A stretch of DNA of 64,000 nt from Anniella stebbinsi. Taxonomy: Eukaryota > Chordata > Lepidosauria > Squamata > Anniellidae. Made by a program: the position numbers and the translations under genes. Shown one piece after another: positions 44,225-55,080 of the stretch; the first letter of the stretch is position 1, and each line of letters begins with the position of its first letter. The notes beneath the pieces were generated by a model that was not told the DNA's origin, ran no database searches, and worked only from the letters and a program-made list of their open reading frames with translations. The DNA lies in assembly GCA_029215795.1 (NCBI GenBank), contig JARDYH010000003.1, forward strand, positions 256,936,562 through 257,000,561, given 5' to 3'.

Positions 44225-44635
44225 AGTACCAGGATCAGGTTTTAGGTCCTAGTACTAGCGTACAAAGCCCTAAGCAACTTGAAACCAGGATACCTGAGAG
44301 AGTGCCTTCTTGTCAATCTGCCCAGCCACTGAGGTCATCTGAAGGCATGTTGCTGGTGGTTCCACATGGACCTTTGGTCCGATTGGAGTCCACTAGGAGA
44401 AGAGCCTTCAGTGTGGTAGCCCCTTCCTGCCTTTGTTAGGCAGGTGCTAATGTTTTATTGCTTCCAGTGCCTCCTGAAAACATTGTTGTTTCAGCAAGCT
44501 TTACCTGAATGACCAACCGTGGTTTTATCAGAATTTTTAATATTTTTTTTGTTTTTTATTCTATTTGTTGTTTATCATTCCAAAATCTTTGGTATATAAA
44601 TATTGTAAATAAATAAATAAATAAATAAATTCCAA
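44225..44635 (+). mobile_element. L2-like LINE 3' fragment
   Basis: GTACAAAGCCCTAAGCAACT and GGATACCTGAGAGAGTGCC correspond to the KALxxLxPGYLRE region. The (AAAT)n tail is at about 44608-44630. Confidence 0.7.
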
Positions 44636-44943
44636 ACTCTTAAATAAGATTCAGCCATGTGCACTCTCTCTCTCTCTCATACACACATACGGTCATCAGT
44701 CTGAGAGAAGTGATTCATTATATATGATGCAACTGGACCCCCAAATATGATTGAATGTTATAAACATAACTGGAGACCTGTTAGGACAAGACAGTGTTGA
44801 TCACATCAATCCAACTACTGAATACAACCAGAAGCATCTATCACTTCGGAGAAAACAACTCCTCTTTGTACTGCTCTGGATTCCTGTCACCATTTGAAGA
44901 CATCACTTGGTCTCTGTTTTCCTGCTGCTCCTCTTCTCCAATA

Positions 44944-45263
44944 TAGGGTGACCAGATAAAATCCAGGTCAGGGCTCATGTAACTTTAACAGTTGTAGAGA
45001 AAAGGGAATTTCAGCCAGAGTTATTTGTATGCAATTAGTTCCTGGTGAAATTCCCTCTTCATCACAACAGTTAAAGTTGCAGGGGCCCTGCCTTTTTTTG
45101 TATCTGGTCACTCTAGTATAGTGCATGCACCTTTAACTGTTGCGATGAAGAGGGAATTTCACCAGGAACTAATTGCATACAAATGACACTGGCTGAAATT
45201 CCCTTTTCTCTACAACTGTTAAAGTTACATGAGCCCTGACCTAGATTTTATCTGGTCACCCTA
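44944..45263 (+). mobile_element. 320-bp dimeric palindromic MITE, copy 6, with perfect target duplication
   Basis: Best-preserved copy. Ends TAGGGTGACCAGATAAAATC and ATCTGGTCACCCTA. CTCCAATA at 44936-44943 and 45264-45271 is an exact 8-bp duplication. The first 172 bases (44944-45115) form a palindrome by themselves, ending TATCTGGTCACTCTA. Confidence 0.95.
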
Positions 45264-45346
45264 CTCCAATATTATAGTTTGCATCGCACAGGTTTTGGAA
45301 GGAGCAACCAGCACAGGTGACAGAGTCGCACCTGTCCCACGCATGT

Positions 45347-45570
45347 GAGAGCCTGTGTGGTGTAGTGGTTAGAGTCTTGGATTAGGATTGGGGAGATCTG
45401 GGTTCTAGTCCCCACTCAGCAATGGAAGCTGACTGGGTGACTCAGGGCCAGTCACTGTCTCTCTGCCTAACCTACCTCACAGGGTTGTTGTGAGGATAAA
45501 ATGAAGAGGAGAAGGATAATCTATGCCACCTTGGGTTCCTTGGAGGAAAGGTGGGATATAAAAGTAATGA
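45347..45570 (+). mobile_element. tRNA-derived SINE, type B
   Basis: GAGAGCCTGTGTGGTGTAGT, GGGTTCTAGTCCCC and CTAACCTACCTCACAGGGTT, ending GGTGGGATATAAAAGTAATG. About the same length as the copy at 43973. Confidence 0.88.
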
Positions 45571-45654
45571 ATAACAAACAATTAAGTATATGAAGAGCAA
45601 AGAGTTTTTCTGGATAGGATTGGGCTCTTACACGTCACGGTCCTGAATGCTTAT

Positions 45655-45712
45655 TCATGGCATAGGAAGCTGCCTCATATGAAGTCAGACTCCATCTAGC
45701 TCAGCATTGATT
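45655..45712 (-). mobile_element. tRNA-derived SINE, type A, 3' piece
   Basis: CATAGGAAGCTGCCTCATAT and CCATCTAGCTCAGCATTG are the reverse of the type A SINE 3' region. The 5' part lies at about 46065-46200. Confidence 0.65.
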
Positions 45713-46062
45713 ACACCCAGGGTGAGTAACCCGTGGCCTCAGGATTGCATGCAGCCCATGGAAATCTCAAAAACCCTCTGCAAGGAATCAGTGCAGGCCA
45801 CTGAGAAGAGTGATCACCCCCTCCCCTGGTGGTCTACAGGGCAGGGGGGAGGAGGGAAGGAGGGAGAGAGAGAGAAGGGCATGGCAGAAAACAAGAAAGA
45901 GAAGAGGGTTACAGAAAGAAAGAAGAAAAAAACAACGGGGTGGCAGAAAGAGGATGGTTTGCTCAGTTTAGGCTCTAATCTCACTGGCTTTGGCCCCATC
46001 CGTTGTCCGCATGTGGTACCCAACACATTAGCTTCAAGGGAATGTGGCCTCAATAGAAAAAA
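45713..46062. repeat. Sequence interrupting a type A SINE
   Basis: Includes GCATGCAGCCCATGGAAATC, a purine-rich tract (45838-45950) and CCCATCCGTTGTCCGC. The first part may belong to the repeat at 15335 and 49165. The 201-codon frame here is a purine-tract artefact. Confidence 0.4.
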
Positions 46063-46064
46063 AG

Positions 46065-46200
46065 ATTCCCTACTCCAGATGCAAACTGACTGGCAGGAGC
46101 TCTCCATGATTTCAGACAGGAATCTTTCCCAGGCCTCCCTGAATATCCTGCGGATTTTTGTGTGCGAAGTATGTACTCTACCACCAAGCAATAGATATAA
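46065..46200 (-). mobile_element. tRNA-derived SINE, type A, 5' piece
   Basis: CAAACTGACTGGCAGGAGC, CTTTCCCAGGCCTCCCTGA and GTACTCTACCACCAAGC are the reverse of the type A body and A-box region. Confidence 0.6.
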
Positions 46201-46480
46201 TGCGCAATGCACCCAAATGTGGAACAATGAAAATATTTCCAAAGTTGGGGTAAACAGTTTGTTTTGGAAAACTTCCTTTGCAACATCAGTATTGCAAATT
46301 AGTTTCTTTTGAGTAATATTGACTGTAGTTTTGAAACCACTTTTTATTTAACTGTGTAGCTTGTTATAAGCAAATATTATACATTGTTTATAAATATCAT
46401 ACAGTCGATAAAAAGTATTTACCCAACTTTCAAAATATTTTCATTGTTCCACAGTTGTGTGCATTGTGTATTATATCTAT
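46195..46480. repeat. Inverted repeat with ~58-nt arms
   Basis: 46195-46252 (GCAATGCACCCAAATGTGGA, ACAATGAAAATATTTCC) pairs with 46420-46480 (AAAATATTTTCATTGTTCC, TTGTGTGCATTGTGTATTA). Both arms lead to GTACTCTACCACCAAGC. Confidence 0.7.
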
Positions 46481-46554
46481 TGTTTAGTCTGTCAACTGCT
46501 GCCTTCTTTTTTGTGTACTCTACCACCAAGCTACATCTCTTCAAATTATCTTCT

Positions 46555-46930
46555 TTAAAAACAAAATAATTTAAGGCCCTCTTATTCAGGATGGATTTAT
46601 TCAATGCCATGTCCCCCCCAGCCAACACACTGTTCCAAGCAAAATAATGTATTACATATTTCCTCCTTCTCTTTTAGTTCTCATATGTCAGTTCAATGCA
46701 GTTTTATTTCAGAGGACATTTGAGATCCATAGAGTTATGAGTTAGCCTTAACTGCTAGTGCTTCACTCTGATGTGTTTGTTTGTATTGTTTTTAATTTGT
46801 TTTATGGGTAGTTACTAATAATATTGTTATGTTTTATCTTTTGCATATTGCTTTGTGAATCTGTTTGAGTAAAAAGAAAGTGGGATAAAAAAGAGAAAAC
46901 CATAAATAAATAAATAAATAAATAAATAGG
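46555..46930 (+). mobile_element. L2-like LINE 3' fragment
   Basis: T-rich 3' untranslated stretch followed by GAAAGTGGGATAAAAAAG and a TAAATA-repeat tail at 46902-46927. Confidence 0.5.
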
Positions 46931-47880
46931 AAAAAAAATATTTACTGTTTAGTCATTTTCCTACTTCATCGGGAAAAATGGTGGGGAAATAGTTTGCTGG
47001 CAAAATTCAGAATATTAATGAAAGGTCTTGGTTGACAAAAGATTAGGAAAGAGAGGCAGAGAGGGCAGAATTGAATTTGGGGCATTTTGCCCAGAGGGTT
47101 ACTGCGTAGAAGCCATGGGAAAAGATAATTACAGAAATTTCGTGTGCACCATTGGGAGCTTTGTCAAAGTTCCCTGATAGTTTCTGAGTTTTCAACAAGT
47201 TCTATTTCTATATTTTCAGACTCCAACAATAAGGACTACGAACTTGATTTCCATTTTAAAGGCAAGCCATAAATCCTAGAAATCTCAATTCTATGCTAGT
47301 TCTCTGATTCTCCTGTGAGATCCATATGCAGATATATGTAACCACAATGCATACAACAGTGTTAAATTACAATATTGCAGGACTATACAAGTGCATCTGG
47401 AGTTAGGCCCTATTGATATCAATGGGACTTATTCCCAGGTAAGTGTATATAGGATTTTAGCCTAAATCTTCATTAACATTACGTCAAGCTGATATCTGAA
47501 AATTAGGACTCTAGAACTTTTCATGGCTGTGGTCGTACCACTTAGAAGTAGCCATGGCATATTCTGTTTCTTACCAAACAACATCCAGTCAAGCTGACTG
47601 CCTGAAGTAGTATTAGTAAGTTACGAAAAACCCTCCGCGCTTCACCACACACCGCTTCCAGTGTAGAGTATATTATATGAAAGCACTAGAAGTCATTACA
47701 AATCATGTGTAGAAAATAAATAGTTCCCCAACCACACTATACAGTAACAAAACCCTTGAAGATTTTACATGTAATAACATTTAAGGTTCACCCTAGAAAT
47801 TTTGGGTTTTTCCAAACTGGTCATAAATTTGAACAAGTTTGGAATTGCCCTGTCCACTTGTTCAGCATTCTCTCTCAGGC
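46931..47880. other. Unassigned stretch
   Basis: About 47398-47465 (TTGATATCAATGGGACTTAT, CCCAGGTAAGTGTATATAGG) is a repeat piece also seen near 25250 and 52290. Otherwise nothing recognised. Confidence 0.45.
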
Positions 47881-47884
47881 AATG

Positions 47885-48305
47885 TCTACACCAGCCATTT
47901 ATCCCCGGGTCGTATCTAGGTCATCCTTTTGTGTCCATATGTGCACAGGGACGACCCCGGGATAACTGAAACCGGGGATATCCCGGTTTTTCCGCGCTCC
48001 TGGGACAATCCCGAGGACTGCGGCTGGTGTGGTGCGCACTCCTGGGTCCTGAAATGGGCACGGGGCTGCACAGGGTGGCTCATGCCCATGGGAGGGGCAG
48101 CAATTTCGTCATCCCCAGGATGGCAGTGTATGTGTATGCGGAGTTTGGCAAGGGATGTTTTTCACTTACTGTTTCATTGGAAAAAGTAAAAAAGAGAAAA
48201 ACCGCCCTTCTGGGATGTCGCGCAGCCATCTAGAAGCTGGGGGAGGATCACAGAAGCAGGTAAAGCTGTGATCCTCCCTCCACACCTTAGGTGTAGATGA
48301 GCCCT
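47885..48305. mobile_element. Second copy of the CTACACCGG-end element
   Basis: GTCTACACCAGCCATTTATC on the left and CCTTAGGTGTAGATGAGCCC on the right. It shares GGGATATCCCGG-like and CCCATGGGAGGGGC-type blocks with 12672-13096. Confidence 0.62.
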
Positions 48306-48388
48306 CAGTCAAGACCGGTGAGAGATCATGGAGTGATATCTGGATCCTATGACACAAGAGGTTTCATGAGTCTTCTATGTAACACAAG

Positions 48389-48464
48389 GCATCGTACGTG
48401 GGATTCCCAAATGGTCTCCCATCCAGTTGCTGAACAGAACCACACCAGCTTAGCTTCAGCAAAG
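48389..48464 (-). pseudogene. 5S rRNA-like fragment (5S pseudogene or SINE3-type element)
   Basis: The minus strand reads GAAGCTAAGCTGGTGTGGTT, then ACTGGATGGGAGACCATTTG and GGAATCCCACG. This matches the second half of vertebrate 5S rRNA (GAAGCTAAGCAGGGT, GGATGGGAGACC, GGGAATACC). The first half is not recognisable, so it is not a functional gene. Confidence 0.68.
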
Positions 48465-49160
48465 TGGCTGTAACTAAAGTGGCTGTTCTTAGTATTTTGG
48501 GAGCAATTCCTACATTACTTTTTCCTGCTTTATACACAGAAAATGACTCCAGTGTGACTCACATCTCGTTGCTTCAAGGAACAGAGAAAAGAATTGGCCC
48601 CCAGTTGAAATAGTCAATATTGACTGTTACCCACCACCATTTTTGCTTGTTTATATTTACTGATATAACGTACCCATTTTAGTAGATTATATTGAAAGGT
48701 TTCATAATCTACCAATATTGAAAGACAAAGATGCCAAATGATACCACTCTTAATGCAGGGTAGCAAATCTTGGAGGAACATTTACTTCTGTTCTGGATGA
48801 AGGCAATTACATTTCAGTATAATATTTGTGGTTATTTGACCTAATTGATTTTGGGCATGCAAAGAATGTCTAATCAGTTTGGGTGCGCAAAATAAACTAC
48901 TTCTTGAGGACGAAAACCATATGATGTGTAAATCTCTCGATATCTTAGTTGCGGTTAGAAAAGTCACTGAGGTTTGTCGTTCCTTGATTTGGAATATGAA
49001 CCTTGGTGGCTTGTAATGCTCTCTTCCAATCTGCAGTGAACATTATGACCTCCAGAGGGTCTTCTCCTGCTTGGATTGTAGTCTGAGCCAGGAGGGAACT
49101 CTTCCCTTTCTCCCATGACCAAATTGCTTGCTCACTCTTCCATATATATTATATAATCTA
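48465..49160. other. Unassigned stretch
   Basis: No gene or repeat recognised. Confidence 0.45.
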
Positions 49161-49164
49161 GCCA

Positions 49165-49510
49165 GTGGAGGTGGGTCATTGGCTAGCGAAGTCTTGGGCT
49201 CCTTCCATGGGCTCTGCCCACTACTCTAGCCCTTCCCCCTGGTCTTGAAGCTAATAGGGGCTTTGGGAGGAGGCTGAGAGGGGAATCCTCTTGTTTTCTA
49301 TGATCTGCGATAACAAGATAACGAAGGGATCTCCCTGGGGGAGTGGCAGCTGCACGCTCATCTAGAGTTTTCAGGAGGTCCCAATGGGAGAAGGCATGGA
49401 GCAGGTGAAACAGGCAATGTCATCCCACCCCTTTGATGTCTGCAGAGGGCTGGCTGAGTGGGTGGATCATTTGGCCCTCTACCCAATTTTAGTCGTCCAC
49501 CCCAGATATA
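49165..49510. repeat. Unclassified interspersed repeat, CTTCCATGGGC family, copy 2
   Basis: CTCCTTCCATGGGCTCTGCC, CTAATAGGGGCTTTGGGAGG and GGGAATCCTCTTGTTTTCTA match 15335-15770 in order. Confidence 0.58.
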
Positions 49511-49737
49511 TATTGTCATCTGTTTCAGGAAGGTTCATCTAGGGAGGGCTTGGTTTATTGGACATGGAGCAAGTGGCATTGTTGTTGAAATCTGAACAGC
49601 GGATGTCTATGCTTATGATCCAGTGGCGTCATTGCATGCAAGCCTTCTGTAACCCCTGTGTACTGAACTACAAGCTGCTTTACTAAGCTCCAGAAAATCT
49701 GGAGAGAAATTGATCAATTGAAAAAAAAATTTGACTG

Positions 49738-49895
49738 AATTTTTATATCCTGCCTTTTTTCCTCCAAGGAACTCAAAGTGGCATACATCCTCCTCTTCTT
49801 CATTTTGGTCCTCACAACAACAACTCTGTGAGGTAGGCTGGGCTGAGAGTCTGCCTGGTCCAAATTCACCCAGTGAGCTTCCATGGCTGAGTGTT
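49738..49895 (-). mobile_element. tRNA-derived SINE, type B, 3' part
   Basis: TCCTGCCTTTTTTCCTCCAA, GGTCCTCACAACAACAACTC and CACCCAGTGAGCTTCCATGG are the reverse of the SINE body. The tRNA-like head is missing. Confidence 0.8.
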
Positions 49896-50039
49896 ACACT
49901 CTGTTCAGTGTTTTCCCTGCCATGCCAATCACAACCTACTGCAAGTGTAGTTTGTGTAGTGATTTCCATACTAATTCCCTTTTTCCAATCATTTGCAACT
50001 TGCAGACACTTTCCAAGTCTATTCTTTGTTATTAATATA

Positions 50040-50212
50040 TGTATTTTAGTATCAGAGGCAGCAAGTTGCTGGGGAACATGGGTGGGAGGGTGCTTTTGCA
50101 CCATGTCCTGCTTGGGAGTCCCTAGTTGGCAGCTAGTTGGCCACTGTGTGAACAGAGTACTTGACTAAATGGACCCTTGGTCTGATCCAGCAGGGCTCTT
50201 CTTATGTTCTTA
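50040..50212 (+). mobile_element. CR1 LINE 3' end
   Basis: AAGTTGCTGGGGAACATGGG and CTTGGTCTGATCCAGCAGGG, ending TTCTTATGTTCTTA. Confidence 0.87.
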
Positions 50213-50357
50213 TTTAATTAAACAATTAGTGGTGCCAAGAGTTCATAAACACAACGGATACTTGTATTTTGAAAAAATGATTATGGATAAAATTGATGGA
50301 AAGGAATTGAATAGTTAAGTAAAAGTGTGGAATGGACATATCTCTCATCGTGTATAA

Positions 50358-50498
50358 CAGTGGTCCCTAACCTTAAGCCCCCAGATGTTGTTGTATTACA
50401 AGTCCCATCATCCTTGACCATTGGCCATCCTGGCCAGGGATGATGGGAGTTAAAATGCAAAAACAACTGGGGAGCCAGGTTTTGAAAAGGCTAGTGTA
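50358..50498. mobile_element. Short palindromic MITE, CCTTCCCCAACCTGG family
   Basis: GTGGTCCCTAACCTTAAGC and GGGGAGCCAGGTTTTGAAAA frame a self-complementary centre (GTCCCATCATCCTTGACC, GCCAGGGATGATGGGAG). Confidence 0.72.
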
Positions 50499-50621
50499 TG
50501 ACAGTGAGAATTGGGGGGAAAGTAGAATGTTTGAAAAAAAGGCTCCACTGGCATTCTCTGTAGGCATTTTCATATAAAATACATTTTTGTGTCAGAAAAA
50601 TCTATCTGTATGCCCAAATAA

Positions 50622-50875
50622 TAAGAACTGTGCTGGATCAGACCACAGGCTGATCTGTTGCAGCATTCTGTTCCCACAGTGGCCAACTAGAGACCTGTGA
50701 GAATCTCACAACAGGACAAGAGCAAAATGACACCCTCCTACATGACTTTCCCAGAAATTGGTATACTGCCTCTAATACTGGAAGTAATGTATAGCCATCA
50801 TGTTTAGTAGCCATTGATAACCTTATCACTTATGAATTCCCTTCCAAAGTTGTCTAGGTTGATGGCCATTGTTAC
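50622..50875 (-). mobile_element. CR1 LINE 3' end
   Basis: CTGTGCTGGATCAGACCACA, CAGCATTCTGTTCCCACAGT and TATAGCCATCATGTTTAGTA, reverse orientation. Confidence 0.82.
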
Positions 50876-50879
50876 ATCT

Positions 50880-51130
50880 TCTGAAACTTTTCTGTTTCAG
50901 CAGGCCTTTGGGAAGTAGTTGAGACCTCTATGGATGTGCTGCTTATAGTTTGGATTATTTGTATTTAAAATGTTTTTAAATGTTTTAAATATTTTTAAAT
51001 TGGTCTGTGTTTAATTATATTTTTCATTGTTGTATATCTATTTGTTTTAACTGTACATGTTTTAATTTGTAAGCCACCTTGAGTCCCAGTACTGGGGAAA
51101 AGGCGGGATATAAATAAATATAATAAATGA
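50880..51130 (+). mobile_element. L2-like LINE 3' fragment
   Basis: TTTTCTGTTTCAGCAGGCCT matches the L2-like C-terminal FxQA region. AAGCCACCTTGAGTCCC and GGCGGGATATAAATAAATA form the 3' tail. Confidence 0.68.
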
Positions 51131-51754
51131 TAATAGAAAATGGCTTACTTAGTTATGTGCTGTATGAAGAGGTGCTTCCTTTACAGAGTACATTGTAAAA
51201 CTATGGAAATTGGCTTCTGGCTTGAGTTTGCCTAACAGCATCCTGTCCTATGTCAAGTAGCAAAACAATTTTGAAATGGAGGGGATTTTCCAAAGCAAAC
51301 TGGAAAGTGGCCTGAGGATTTGCTTTTTCAAAAAGTAAGAAATTCCACTGGGCGTGGCCACGTCTTTCCGAGTAACACTTAGGATCCCAACCGTAGCTTT
51401 TGTCTCACCTTGTATGTTCCTGTTGTATGGATTTGTGCACTGCCCCATAAGCTTATGTTATGTCTGTGCTGCAGTAAGGAATGGACTCTTTGTAGATCGA
51501 AGGCAAAGTCTCCTGCTTATCTGTGGTTTCAAGCTACTCAGCAAAACCTGTTTCCAAAGCCACCCTTTGCGCAACTGATGGGTGCTCAGGATAGCATCTG
51601 TTGACACATCCTCCTGTGGCCAAGGGAGGAAATGGGCAGCTTCTCTTTGGTCAGTAAATGGTCATTAAATTGTATGCAGCATGAACACCAGTTGGGCCCA
51701 AGCAAATACATGAAGCACAGGAAAACGCCTACAGCTATTTTCTCAGGATTGTCA
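51131..51754. other. Unassigned stretch
   Basis: No gene or repeat recognised. Confidence 0.45.
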
Positions 51755-52018
51755 GGAAAGTAAAACCAACTCTTTTATCATTTAAGCAGCAGGTGAAAAC
51801 CCATTTATTTTTCCAAAGCTTTGAAGAGGTGGAGGATGCTTTTATTGGCCTGTTTCCTCTGGTTTTCAAAATCTTCTTTTTTTTTTTTTACTGTTTCCTG
51901 TTTCTGCTGCTCTTAAAATTTGTTTACATTCTTTTAAAAATTGTTTTCATGATGAATGTAAACAACTTTGGGTATTTTCAATGGAAAAGCAACATACCGT
52001 AAATAAATAGGAATAAAC
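51755..52018 (+). mobile_element. LINE 3' fragment
   Basis: GTGAAAACCCATTTATTTTT and the 3' tail CAACATACCGTAAATAAATA. A T10 run is at about 51879-51890. Confidence 0.5.
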
Positions 52019-52489
52019 AGGAAAAAAAATGTTGAACTCAAAAAAGAAGTAAGGAGCAGCAAAATGCTTAAACCACACTGTCCTGTGCCATGGTTTTGTG
52101 GCATGAGCCTTAGCAGACTAGTCAAATGCATGATGTGGGTACTAGGTGTTGGATACTTTATGCACATAGGTTTAGAAGGACAAGGGTGGGAAGGAATTTG
52201 TTTTACAAGATGGGATTAACGGATAAAGAAGTGCATCTTGAGAGATACCATATTTTAATCAATCCATTGATGTTAACAAAATCCAGGCTGCAGTCATAAA
52301 TATACTTATGGCTGGGGGGACTCATTGGATACAGTGGGAATTATTTTCGAGTAAACATGCATGTGATTGGACTGTTAATCAGTAGGAATAACCTGGCCAA
52401 ACATGTAGGTAGACTCAGACACACCAGACAGTAGCAGGCTGGTATCAAGTCAGCATAGCATCATGAGTTTGATAAATTCGTCTTTGTAG
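52019..52489. other. Unassigned stretch
   Basis: About 52285-52375 is a diverged copy of the AATGGGACTTACTCC-type repeat. No gene seen. Confidence 0.45.
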
Positions 52490-53225
52490 TAACCTTAGCC
52501 AGCCCCATTTTGTGCTGCAAGGGGCTATCTTAGATAAGGCCTTTTTGGTGGAGGAACCCCAACTCTGGAATGCCCTCCCCCAGGCCTGGTGTCAGGTTCC
52601 AGGGGCTCCTGAATGGGTCCCCCATCGCCCTACCAGCCACATTTGTGTCTGTCCTGTCTCTCCCCCCATCCTCCAGGGCACCTCCATGGTAGTCCGGGCC
52701 CAATTCAAAGTGCTGGTACTAACATTTAAGGCCCTAAATGGCTTGGGGCCAGGATATCTAAAGAAACGCCTCCTCCCATATGTACCTGCCCGGACCCTAA
52801 GATCATCTACAGGGGTCCTTCTCCGTGAGCCCCTGCCAAAGGAAGTGAGGCAGGTGGCCACTAGGAGGAGGGCTTTCTCTGCTTTGGCACCCCGGCTGTG
52901 GAATGAGCTCCCCAGAGAGGTTCGCCTGGCACCTACTTTGTACTCTTTTCGTCGCCAGGTGAAGACCTTTTTATTCTCCCAGTATTTTAACAGTTAAATT
53001 AACTCAATTTTAATCCTTGCTGTTTTAAATTTGTATTTTAATCTGTATTAATTCCTGCTGCTTGGTTTTATTCTGGTTGTGTTTTTATATTGTATGTTAT
53101 TCTGTGTTTTTAGATTGTGCCTTGTTTTATATATTTTTAAATGATTTCATGGTTTTAATTTTTGTGAACCGCCCAGAGAGCTTCGGCTATGGGGCAGTAT
53201 AAAAATGCAATAAATAAATAAATAG
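52490..53225 (+). pseudogene. L2-like LINE, second subfamily, rearranged C-terminal region
   Basis: A 161-codon frame (52512-52997) first gives KAFLVEEPQLWNALPQ and then returns to an earlier part of the protein (AQFKVLVLTFKALNGLGPGY) before reaching RLWNELPREVRLAPTLYSF. Two overlapping pieces of the same reverse-transcriptase end are therefore joined. Tail: ACCGCCCAGAGAGCTTCGGC and (TAAA)n. Confidence 0.82.
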
Positions 53226-53560
53226 TCAGTCCCCAGCAGACTTTCCAGATAGTGGGGTGTGGCAAGCAGCAGCAGCAAGGAGAAACCACTGCAGGACTAC
53301 TTCTCCTTTCAACACCGGATCCTTGAAAAGAAAATCTGTGCCAGCCTGGTTTGGATTCTGTCTGAGTGGGCACATTTTCTCTCTCTTTTCAAAGGCCCCT
53401 GGCTGAAAGGGAAAGTGCCAGGCCAGATGGCTTTGCAATAGCTGCCATCTTCCCTCAAATATCTCTGGTCCTTGATGTACATTGGGGGTGGAGAACAAAA
53501 GCATTTGTGGGGAGGGACAGTTGTAGAACTGCCTGGTTGTTGCTGAAAGTGCCAGGTCCT
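53226..53560. other. Unassigned stretch
   Basis: No gene or repeat recognised. Confidence 0.4.
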
Positions 53561-53564
53561 TTTT

Positions 53565-55044
53565 GTTTTAAAAAAGACCCCTTGCTTCAGTGATTCTGCT
53601 ATGAAGAAGCCCTCCCTGGACCTTAATAACTACAGACGAGTATCAAATCTTTCGTTTCTGGGCAAGGTGATCGAGAGGACAGTAGCCTTCCAACTCCAAG
53701 CAGTTTTGGATGATACAGATTTTCTAGACCCATTTCAAACCAGCTTCAGGGCAGGATACGGAGTTGAGACCACTATGGTCACCTTAGTGGATGCTCTGTG
53801 CTTGAGTATTGACAGGGGGAGTGTGTCCTGCTGGTACTTCTGGATCTCTCAGTGGCTTTTGATACCATCGACCATGGTATCCTTCTGGAACACCTGAGGG
53901 GATTGGGAATCGGGGGCACTGTGCTTCAGTGGTTCTGGTTCCAGATGGTGATGCTTGGGGATAGTTGATCCTCAAAGAAGGAGCTGTTGTATGGTGTACC
54001 ACAAGGTGCCATCCTATCCCCAATGCTGTTTAACATCTACATGAAACCGCTGGGAGAGATCATCCGGAGGCATGGGGTGGGGTGCTATCAGTATGCTGAT
54101 GACACCCAAATATATTTCTCCATGTCTGACAACAGGATAGTGTGTTTTCTTTGAATGAATGCTTGGAGGCAGTAATGGGCTGGATGAGGAAAAACAAACT
54201 GAAGCTGAATCCAGATAAGATGGAGGTATTTACTGTCAAAGGTCCCAACCTGGGTTTGGAGGTGTGTCAACCAGTTCTGGATGGGGTTACACTCCCCCTG
54301 AAATGCTGTGTTCACAGCTTGGGGGTGCTCCTGGATCCGTCACTCCAAATGACAGCTCAGATAGATGCGATGGCCAGGAGTGCTTACTATCAACTTCGGC
54401 TGATACGCCAGCTGCACCCCTTCCTAGAGTTGGAAGACCTAAAGATGGTAGTGCATGCGCTAGTAACTTCGAGGTTCAACTTCTGCAATGCGCTGTACGT
54501 AGGGCTCCCTCTGTGCCTAGTCCGGAAACTTCAACTAGTTCAAAATATGGCAGCAAGACTGGTCACCGGTACACCTAGGGATGACCATATCACACCAGCA
54601 TTAAAATCACTTCACTGTACTGTCCGGACGAAGTACAAAGTGTTGGTCATCACCTTTAAAGCCCTACATGGTTTGGGTCCAGGTTACCTGCGGGATCACC
54701 TTCTCCCATACAATCCGCCCCGCACGCTCAGGTCCTCTGCGAAGAATTTGCTACTGTCAGCCAAAACTAGGCTGACAACCGTTACCCAGACGACCATCTC
54801 TTCTGCTGCTCCCAGACTGTGGAATGATCTGCCGGAGGAGATTCGTCAACTTAATATTCTCTTTGACTTTAAGAAAGCCATAAAGACCGGTCTCTTCTGG
54901 CAGGCCTACCCAGTTGAATTTTAAGAGTTTTATTGGTATTTTAATAGTGTTTTTATGTGTTTTTAATCAGTTTTATTTATTTTACATAGGATGTTGTTCC
55001 CCGCCTCGATTCTGAGGGAGAGGCAGGTAATAAATAAATAAATA

Positions 55045-55078
<34 letters not shown>
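53565..55078 (+). pseudogene. Longest L2-like LINE copy, frame-broken reverse transcriptase
   Basis: Begins within the reverse transcriptase: LDLNNYRRVSNLSFLGKVIE and DFLDPFQTSFRAGYGVETTM (53601 on), then a broken region containing the palm block. A YADD-coding stretch (about 54088-54120) and a 260-codon frame (54142-54924) follow, with NECLEAVMGWMRKNKLKLNP, SRFNFCNALYVGLP, LGPGYLRDHLLPYNPPRTLR and RLWNDLPEEIRQ to QAYPVEF. At least two frameshifts or stops separate the parts. Tail: CCCGCCTCGATTCTGAGG, TAAATA, (TTA)n to 55078. No endonuclease region. Confidence 0.9.

Positions 55079-55080
<2 letters not shown>

Noticed and set aside
45707..46312. 201-codon frame with Lys/Glu-rich middle
   Set aside because: It runs through a purine tract and SINE fragments, and the reverse strand has a similar long frame.
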